In this document: positions 58,837 through 64,000 of the stretch, piece by piece
Layout of the letters: every line of letters begins with the position of its first letter
Position numbering within the stretch: position 1 is the stretch's first letter
NCBI RefSeq assembly: GCF_003432115.1
Contig: NZ_QWDC01000003.1
Span: forward strand, 806,001 to 870,000
Reading direction: 5' to 3'
Length of the DNA: 64,000 bases
DNA from: Mucilaginibacter conchicola
GTDB lineage: Bacteria > Bacteroidota > Bacteroidia > Sphingobacteriales > Sphingobacteriaceae
Notes under the pieces: model-generated
What the model was told of the DNA's origin: nothing
The model's input: the letters and a program-made list of their open reading frames with translations, nothing else
Database searches by the model: none
Position numbers and translations under genes: made by a program

Positions 58837-60534
58837 CTAAAGGTGAAGCGTAAGTGCCGAAGCCTGATCTCCGGCCGGGGTTTTGCCGTAATCAATGTGG
58901 AATTGAAAGACAGTTCCGCTTCCTTCCTTACTTTCAACCGCTATCTTTCCGCCTTCCTGAGTGATCAACTGGCGGCATAAGTATAGTCCCAGGCCTGTGC
59001 CAGGCTTTTGGCCACCCGCCTGCTGATAGGGTGTGAATAATTGCGAGAGGCGATCTTTAGCGATACCGACACCAGTGTCCTGCACACTTAGCTCGAGCCG
59101 TTCGGCTGTATTTGCATCATGGAGAGCGCACCGCACTGTCACGCCGCCTCTATCGGTGTACTTGATCGCATTACTCAGGAGGTTCAGCAGGATCTGCTTC
59201 AGTCGAAAGCTATCCCCGGCAATATACTTCTCCTTGTCGATACCCGAATGCAGGTCCAAGTTTATGCCCTTATTTTCGGCCATGAAACGCATGGCCTCCA
59301 CCGCGTCACTGATCGCTTCGGCGGGCAGGAACGGGCCGCTTTTTCTCGTTTCCGCATACCCCTGCTCCAGTTTGCTGACGTCGAGCACATTGTTGACCGT
59401 TTCCAACACCAGCCCTGAAGCCAAATTGATCACGCTTACTTTTTGTTCCTGTTGAGGAGACAGCTCACTTCGCCTGAGCATGAATACAGCCCCGTTAATT
59501 GCCATCAATTTATTCCGGATCTCATGACTCATGATGGCAAGTATCTCCGATTTCTGGCCTGCAAGTTTGATGGCTCTTTTGCTCTCGACGCGTAGCCGAC
59601 GTTCAGCCCAGCCTAAACGGCGGATATATATGAGCAACACAATGATGAAGATGAGCACCGCCGCCAGCGCGATACCCGTGAAAGTGTTGAGATCACGGGT
59701 TGCCGAAGCGTAGGCTTTTAAAGTGGCCTCCCGGCTGCGCTCAAAAGCGATGTGGTCAATATCCTGCAACTGCCGGGTCAGATGCCGGAGCTGGGTCAGC
59801 AAATTGAGATTAGCCAGCACCAGCGCCTGCCCTGAATTCGCCAGCCTGTCATACTCTGAATTCAATTGCGCCAGTAACTGGCGCGCACTTTTGTCCGATA
59901 AGCTGACCCGACCGTTGTTCTTCTCGCGGACGGTGACCACTTTTACTGCCCGCGTGCTTCTGAGCGCTTCTTTCAAACGGTGGAATAAATTCAGTTTCGT
60001 GGCTTCGTTCCGGGTGGTAACGATCGTATCAGCGCGTAACGCGGCTTTAGGAATGTTTCTGTTTGCGATGCGCCGGTGGATCCGGTCAAAAGTTGTGACG
60101 CTCAACAGCGAATCGAATTTTTTTCGTAGACCAAATAACTGACGGGAAAGCTCCAGCTTCTGCTGCAGTTTTTGTTCCAGTTGCCGCCTGCTTTCCGGTA
60201 TAGGCCTTCCGCCTCCGCGCTTGTAATGGTCAATGATCTTCGTCAGGCCGGTAAAGATCGTATCCAGACGATGCTGATAAGCAGTCAGGTCAGCCTGACT
60301 ACCGTCTGCCGTGGCTTTCTGAAAGCTGTTCTCAGCCATATCCAATTCGACCAGCAGATCGCTGATCCCTTGCTGATAGGACGGCGCGGTCAATTGCTGA
60401 CCAAGATTCTCCAGTTTTCGGCTAATGGTGTGCCGTAAAATGAAAGATCCTGTTGTCACTACAAAAGTGAACAACAGGAAGATCATCAGGATCCGGTTGA
60501 TGGTCCCGGAAAAGTTGCCTTTTTTTGTTGTCAT
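58837..60534 (-). CDS. two-TM sensor histidine kinase
   Basis: A 565-residue kinase. Helix 1 is at about 13-34 and helix 2 at about 285-303, framing a 250-residue periplasmic sensor rich in helices and coils (LAQLNSEYDRLANSG). HisKA has His337 in IMSHEIRNKLMAING. The ATPase part shows NLLSNAIKYTDRGG, DTGVGIAKDRLS and GTGLGLYLCRQLI. No receiver is attached. The LytTR-type regulator gene at 61122 lies 590 bases upstream on the same strand and could be its partner, separated by a coiled-coil gene. Confidence 0.9.
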   Translation of the reverse strand: MTTKKGNFSGTINRILMIFLLFTFVVTTGSFILRHTISRKLENLGQQLTAPSYQQGISDLLVELDMAENSFQKATADGSQADLTAYQHRLDTIFTGLTKIIDHYKRGGGRPIPESRRQLEQKLQQKLELSRQLFGLRKKFDSLLSVTTFDRIHRRIANRNIPKAALRADTIVTTRNEATKLNLFHRLKEALRSTRAVKVVTVREKNNGRVSLSDKSARQLLAQLNSEYDRLANSGQALVLANLNLLTQLRHLTRQLQDIDHIAFERSREATLKAYASATRDLNTFTGIALAAVLIFIIVLLIYIRRLGWAERRLRVESKRAIKLAGQKSEILAIMSHEIRNKLMAINGAVFMLRRSELSPQQEQKVSVINLASGLVLETVNNVLDVSKLEQGYAETRKSGPFLPAEAISDAVEAMRFMAENKGINLDLHSGIDKEKYIAGDSFRLKQILLNLLSNAIKYTDRGGVTVRCALHDANTAERLELSVQDTGVGIAKDRLSQLFTPYQQAGGQKPGTGLGLYLCRQLITQEGGKIAVESKEGSGTVFQFHIDYGKTPAGDQASALTLHL

Positions 60535-60572
60535 GGATATTGTCCTGAAACAAGAATTAACACTAAAGGTTT

Positions 60573-61016
60573 TTAGCTATTCTCTTGCAGCAGCTTAGCG
60601 ATCTTTTCCCTGGTCTTTTGCATATCCTTGTTCAGGTCCTTGATCTTTTGTTCGTCCTTCTCTACTTTCTTTGCAGCATCTTCAGCGTCATCTGTTTCAT
60701 TAGCAGCCTTTTTGGCCAGCTTAGCAGCTTTGCGCGCATCTCCAGCATCGCCACCTACCGCTGAAGCAGCCTGTTTACGGCTTTTTTCCTGGGCTTTGTT
60801 GGAGTTGCCAGCTGCTTCCTCTGCCGCAGTTCGCTCTTCCGGTAATCTTTGTTGTATCTTGCTGAGTTCTGTTTGCAGGTCGGTCAGTTTTTCATTTAGT
60901 TTCTGCACCTGCTTGTTGATCTCGGCCGTATCTCTTTTTGTTGAATCAATGGAGGCCGAAGCTTTGCAGTTGATGCTGGCTGCGGCTAAAAAAGCGATCA
61001 ATACTATCTTTTTCAT
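60573..61016 (-). CDS. secreted coiled-coil protein
   Basis: A 147-residue protein from the ATG at 61016 (MKKIVLIAFLAAASINC, likely a lipoprotein signal). The rest is a long coiled coil of charged heptads: INKQVQKLNEKLTDLQTELSKIQ, RLPEERTAAEEAAGN, KKVEKDEQKIKDLNKDMQKTREKIAKLL. It probably spans the periplasm or binds an envelope partner. It lies between the LytTR regulator and the sensor kinase, so it may be part of their signalling unit. Confidence 0.78.
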   Translation of the reverse strand: MKKIVLIAFLAAASINCKASASIDSTKRDTAEINKQVQKLNEKLTDLQTELSKIQQRLPEERTAAEEAAGNSNKAQEKSRKQAASAVGGDAGDARKAAKLAKKAANETDDAEDAAKKVEKDEQKIKDLNKDMQKTREKIAKLLQENS

Positions 61017-61121
61017 GTCGTTTCGATTTAATGTTTGCTCAAAACAACGTGGTAAGAGAAGGATCATCAAACCGCTTCGACCAAAACCAAATGCCAGCCG
61101 ACAAAAATCGCTTTTCGTTCG

Positions 61122-61835
61122 TTAAAGCCACTCACGAAACTCAGCCTTAAAGGCCTCCCGGTATTGTTCGGTCACCGGAATGATTGTCTTTCCGAACCTT
61201 ATGGTCAGATGCTGTATTTGTTCGATCTTGTCCAGGTTGACGATAAAAGACCGGTGAACACGCATGAACCGGTGGCCGGTCAATCGCTCTTCTATGGCCT
61301 TCAAAGTGGATAAGGCGGTGATCACCTTATCCCGGCAACAGACCTTGACGTAATCTTTGGCGCTTTCTATGAAACTAATGTCAGCAATATTCACGCGAAC
61401 CAGGTCATGCTCCACTTTAAGAAAAAGAAAGTCACCCAAAGGCGCTGCCTTTCTAAGCTGTATCATGGCGCGAACCTTCGATACCGCTTTATAAAATTCT
61501 TCGTAGGAAAAAGGTTTGACCAGATAATCGACGGCATCGACCTTATAACCCTCAACAGCATAATCCCGCGAGCCGCTGATGAGTATCACTTTCGGTGGTG
61601 GATAGGCGGTGAGCCCTCTTAACGTTGCTGCAAAGCTGACCCCATTTATTCCGGGCAGGTTGATATCCAGTACCAGCAGATCAATGTTCCCCGCTTCCAG
61701 TGTAGGCAAAGCTGCTGGCGCATGATCAAAAGTGCCGTCCAGGGTAAGAAAAGGTGTTTGACCGATCATCTCGCAGACATAAGCATTGACCTCCGGGTCA
61801 TCATCGATCACCAGACAATTTAGGGTTCTTTCCAT
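61122..61835 (-). CDS. LytTR-family response regulator
   Basis: A 237-residue regulator. The receiver has pocket DDD (11-13) and phospho-acceptor Asp57 in LLVLDINLPGINGV, with Ser in VILISGSRD and Lys in YLVKPFSYEEF. The LytTR DNA-binding domain (about 140-237) has ISFIESAKDYVKVCCRDKVI, HRFMRVHRSFIVNLDKIEQI and the end of the fold. LytTR regulators bind DNA through a beta-sheet, not a helix. The gene lies upstream of a coiled-coil gene and a kinase on the same strand. Confidence 0.92.
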   Translation of the reverse strand: MERTLNCLVIDDDPEVNAYVCEMIGQTPFLTLDGTFDHAPAALPTLEAGNIDLLVLDINLPGINGVSFAATLRGLTAYPPPKVILISGSRDYAVEGYKVDAVDYLVKPFSYEEFYKAVSKVRAMIQLRKAAPLGDFLFLKVEHDLVRVNIADISFIESAKDYVKVCCRDKVITALSTLKAIEERLTGHRFMRVHRSFIVNLDKIEQIQHLTIRFGKTIIPVTEQYREAFKAEFREWL

Positions 61836-62003
61836 GATGCTAAGATACGACTAGACCGGCTGCCTTGCAACGGGCCCGTAACTCTTTAGGGAATGGTACG
61901 ACGGTCGGGGAGACATTTACATCCGTTGGAAACACCCTTTGGTCGAACGGGTTTTACCAATCGCCGCTAGTGGCTTTCTTTTGTCCGATAAAAATTTGAC
62001 GAT

Positions 62004-62594
62004 ATGAAAAAAATGTTTAAACCCTTTATCATCGCTTTAGCCGCGACGTTAAGCTTAAGCTACGAAGCCCAGGCGCAGATCCAAAAAGGTAATGTGATGG
62101 TCGGCGGAAATATGGCTGACCTTAATTTGGGCCTGGACGATTCCAAGGTATTCAGCGTCGAGCTGACCCCAAAAGCGGCCTGGTTCATCCAGGATAACGT
62201 GGCCTTGGGTGCTTATGCAAAATTCGGAATCCAAACGGCTAAAAATTCGGGCACGACCACCCAATCCGGCCTGGGTACCTTGGGACGTTACTACACCGGA
62301 GCTGATGTGGAAGTGCTCAGGCACGGTCGTTTTTTCGGTGAAGCCACTGCCGGCATCGGAGGTATCAATGTCAGCAATAACAGCGGAAACACCAATGGGA
62401 TCGACTTTAGCTTCGGTCCCGGCTTCGCCTATTTTGTGACCCCTAATATAGGTCTGGAAACCCTTTTAAAGTATCAGGGTACAGGCGGCTTTGGTAGCGC
62501 AGGTTACCAAAGTACATGAGGGCTGTCCTTTGGTTTTCAGATCTACCTGCCGGGTAAGCGAACATTGAATAACGTAAAGGAAGATATACAATAA
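62004..62594 (+). pseudogene. outer-membrane beta-barrel protein with an in-frame stop
   Basis: A signal peptide (ALAATLSLSYEAQAQ) is followed by alternating strand patterns typical of an eight-strand outer-membrane barrel (NVMVGGNMADLNLGLDD, SVELTPKAAWFIQDNVALGAYAKFG, FFGEATAGIGGINVSNNSGNTNG). Translation stops at TGA (62517-62519) after YQST, yet the same frame continues GLSFGFQIYLPGKRTLNN and ends VKEDIQ TAA at 62594. The last strand GLSFGFQIYLP is what a barrel needs to close, so the TGA is likely a lesion or a read-through site. A strong terminator follows. Confidence 0.7.
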
Positions 62595-62600
62595 CTGGTA

Positions 62601-62636
62601 TACGTAAAAAGCCTGCTTAAGCAGGCTTTTTACGTA
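62601..62636. terminator. perfect palindromic terminator
   Basis: Perfect 16-base arms around TTAA, of which GCCTGC/GCAGGC with flanking A and T runs form the stem, ending TTTTTACGTA. It lies just after the barrel gene and works in both directions. Confidence 0.8.
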
Positions 62637-62844
62637 GCTGATCAGGTGCCCTTATGACAACCAGCAGGGACCCTGGTGATACCGTTATCAAGCATATATG
62701 AACGAATCTTTTATTTGGATCAAGGAAGGATGAATCAATAGGCAGAATCCGTGACCCATCCGGAGCGTTGTTGGATTTTAAAGTAGCGTTGATGCCGTGA
62801 ATTAAAGAAATAAGTCCTTATATTTATATTCAAAACACGACCTC

Positions 62845-63744
62845 ATGCGTTACTTCTTTGCTCTTCTTTTGCTCTCCTGGAACTTCTATGGTTTTGGCCA
62901 GCAGAGAAAGATCATCGATGTGCATTTTCATACACGTTCGGCAGGCGATTACGGGCCGCTACCACCGCCTAATCCCGTTACGGGGAAAAGACCTGACGCC
63001 GCCACTAATGAGGCCATTTTGAACACCAATTATGGATTACTTAGACAAAACCATGTGGTTAAAGCGATCTGCTCAGGTACGCTGAAAAGAAACGCGGATT
63101 TCATTGTGCGTGATCCAGAGCGCTTTATCAGTTCACTGGAATTCCCCGACCATCAGAATAATCCATTACCAGACACCTTCACCTTCAGGAAGCTCATAGT
63201 GGACAAAAAGATCCTTGTGTTCGGCGAACTCGGTTTACAATATGAAGGCCGCACATTGGATGAATCGGAATATGAACCTTACCTGGCGATCTGTGAGCGT
63301 TACGGCATTCCCGTTGCCGTCCACACCGGGATAGGCCCCCCGGAAACACCTTACCGGGGCTCACCCAAATTCTCGATAGACGCCGGAAGACCATCACACC
63401 TGGAACCAGTACTCAAGAAGTACCCAAAATTAAAACTTCAAATGATGCATGCCGGTTATCCGTACCTCGAAGAAACCAAGGCCATCCTGACGGTATATCC
63501 TCAGGTCTATGCGGACATTTCAGTGATTAACTGGGTGCTGCCCAAAGCGGAATTTCACGTCTATCTAAAAGCCCTTTTGACAGCCGGGTTCGGCAAACGC
63601 CTGATGTACGGTTCTGATCAAATGATTTGGGAGGATGCTATCCCCTTATCAATCAAAAATATTGAATCTGCGACCTTTTTAAGCGGTAGGCAGAAAGAAG
63701 ACCTCTTTTATAATAATGCCGCACGCTTTTTTTGCATCAAGTGA
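62845..63744 (+). CDS. secreted amidohydrolase (amidohydrolase-2 type)
   Basis: A 299-residue protein with a signal peptide (YFFALLLLSWNFYGFGQ). The metal motif is HxH at His27/His29 (IIDVHFHTRS), with further His in VAVHTGIG and MMHAGYPYLEETK, and an Asp in YGSDQMIWE near the end. These are the marks of the amidohydrolase-2 group of TIM-barrel metal enzymes, which includes decarboxylases and lactonases. Export to the periplasm is expected. The substrate is unknown. Confidence 0.85.
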   Translation: MRYFFALLLLSWNFYGFGQQRKIIDVHFHTRSAGDYGPLPPPNPVTGKRPDAATNEAILNTNYGLLRQNHVVKAICSGTLKRNADFIVRDPERFISSLEFPDHQNNPLPDTFTFRKLIVDKKILVFGELGLQYEGRTLDESEYEPYLAICERYGIPVAVHTGIGPPETPYRGSPKFSIDAGRPSHLEPVLKKYPKLKLQMMHAGYPYLEETKAILTVYPQVYADISVINWVLPKAEFHVYLKALLTAGFGKRLMYGSDQMIWEDAIPLSIKNIESATFLSGRQKEDLFYNNAARFFCIK

Positions 63745-63820
63745 TCGACTCCGGTTCTGCCGCGTTCACTGAGGATGTAATCAGGGTTTTGGGTTATTTA
63801 AAGATATTCCCATTTAGAAT

Positions 63821-64000
63821 ATGAAGTTATTGTTATTGTTCTTTTTGCTGATCACTCCCGGTGCTTTTGCGCAACGACCCGCCGGTCACGCAGATCTCGC
63901 CAGGAGTTCAGAGCAATATTTTAAAGAAAAAATGGCATCAGACCATATTGTCGGATTGAGCGCTGCTATCATAATGGATGGTAAAGTGATCTGGCAACAG
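63821..64000 (+). CDS. partial serine hydrolase, beta-lactamase fold, cut at window end
   Basis: Sixty codons from an ATG at 63821. Signal peptide LLLLFFLLITPGAFAQ, then EQYFKEKMASDHIVGLSAAIIM and DGKVIWQQ, which is the beginning of a beta-lactamase-like serine hydrolase (compare the region before SxxK in the genes at 54994 and 56556). The SxxK motif lies beyond the window. It makes a fourth such gene in this 17-kb region. Confidence 0.7.
   Translation, partial: MKLLLLFFLLITPGAFAQRPAGHADLARSSEQYFKEKMASDHIVGLSAAIIMDGKVIWQQ

Noticed and set aside
1..64000. CRISPR array, tRNA, rRNA, phage or insertion sequence
   Set aside because: I saw no spaced direct repeats, no cloverleaf with a matching TPsiC arm, no transposase and no phage structural gene while reading.

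Overview
The window looks like the chromosome of a Bacteroidota bacterium, most likely a Mucilaginibacter- or Pedobacter-like member of the Sphingobacteriaceae. Support: TAnnTTTG-type promoter cores, mostly weak ribosome binding sites, many hybrid-style sensor kinases with stand-alone receivers, large FtsX-type permeases, bestrophin, DUF4397 and LytTR genes, and repeated secreted serine hydrolases. I recognised no tRNA, rRNA, CRISPR array, insertion sequence or phage block. The window is accessory-rich: small regulators, stress and DNA-repair genes, and an unusual number of broken genes.

Layout. 0.6-3.7 kb: an XRE regulator, a bestrophin-like channel and a DACNV/DAC (c-di-AMP cyclase-type) protein with a small partner. 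4.3-6.9 kb: a GAF-PAS sensor kinase and small XRE regulators, one broken. 7.1-12.6 kb: a DNA-damage island with an alkB remnant, a UmuD-like protein lacking its catalytic dyad, a UmuC polymerase, a sensor kinase, a lipoprotein and a SRAP/YedK-like protein; the umuD-like and SRAP genes share a 13-bp palindromic core in their promoters. 12.8-24.7 kb: an AI-2E-type transporter, single-domain response regulators, a DUF4397 lipoprotein, a possible small RNA, three glycosyltransferases, a small SSB, a BrkB-like membrane protein and a Na+/H+ antiporter. 24.9-32.4 kb: a 7TM sensor kinase, a TetX-like monooxygenase, a DUF892 protein with its receiver, a 42-residue basic protein, an FAD/NAD(P)-binding protein and a CheB-type methylesterase.

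33.1-36.7 kb holds one long gene joining a membrane AraC-type regulator to an FtsX permease. 36.9-40.1 kb is decayed sequence (frameshifted phnA, two XRE remnants, a DUF3606-like remnant) around a DUF5655 gene and a BLUF photoreceptor. 40.3-44.0 kb is the most striking locus: exonuclease III fused to a LigD-type ATP-dependent ligase, then a separate LigD-type polymerase and a NagD-like phosphatase, tightly packed. This looks like an end-joining or gap-repair system in which an ExoIII domain stands where the LigD phosphoesterase would be. 44.2-46.3 kb: membrane protein, small heat-shock protein and a umuC fragment.

46.3-64.0 kb is a secreted-hydrolase and regulator region: S41 peptidase, four serine beta-lactamase-fold genes plus a remnant of one, AraC and LuxR regulators, SDR oxidoreductase, a DUF1349 gene whose signal peptide is out of frame, a two-TM sensor kinase with a LytTR regulator nearby, an outer-membrane barrel gene with an internal stop, and an amidohydrolase. 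Single-base lesions (phnA, DUF1349, barrel) may be real decay or assembly errors; reads would settle this.
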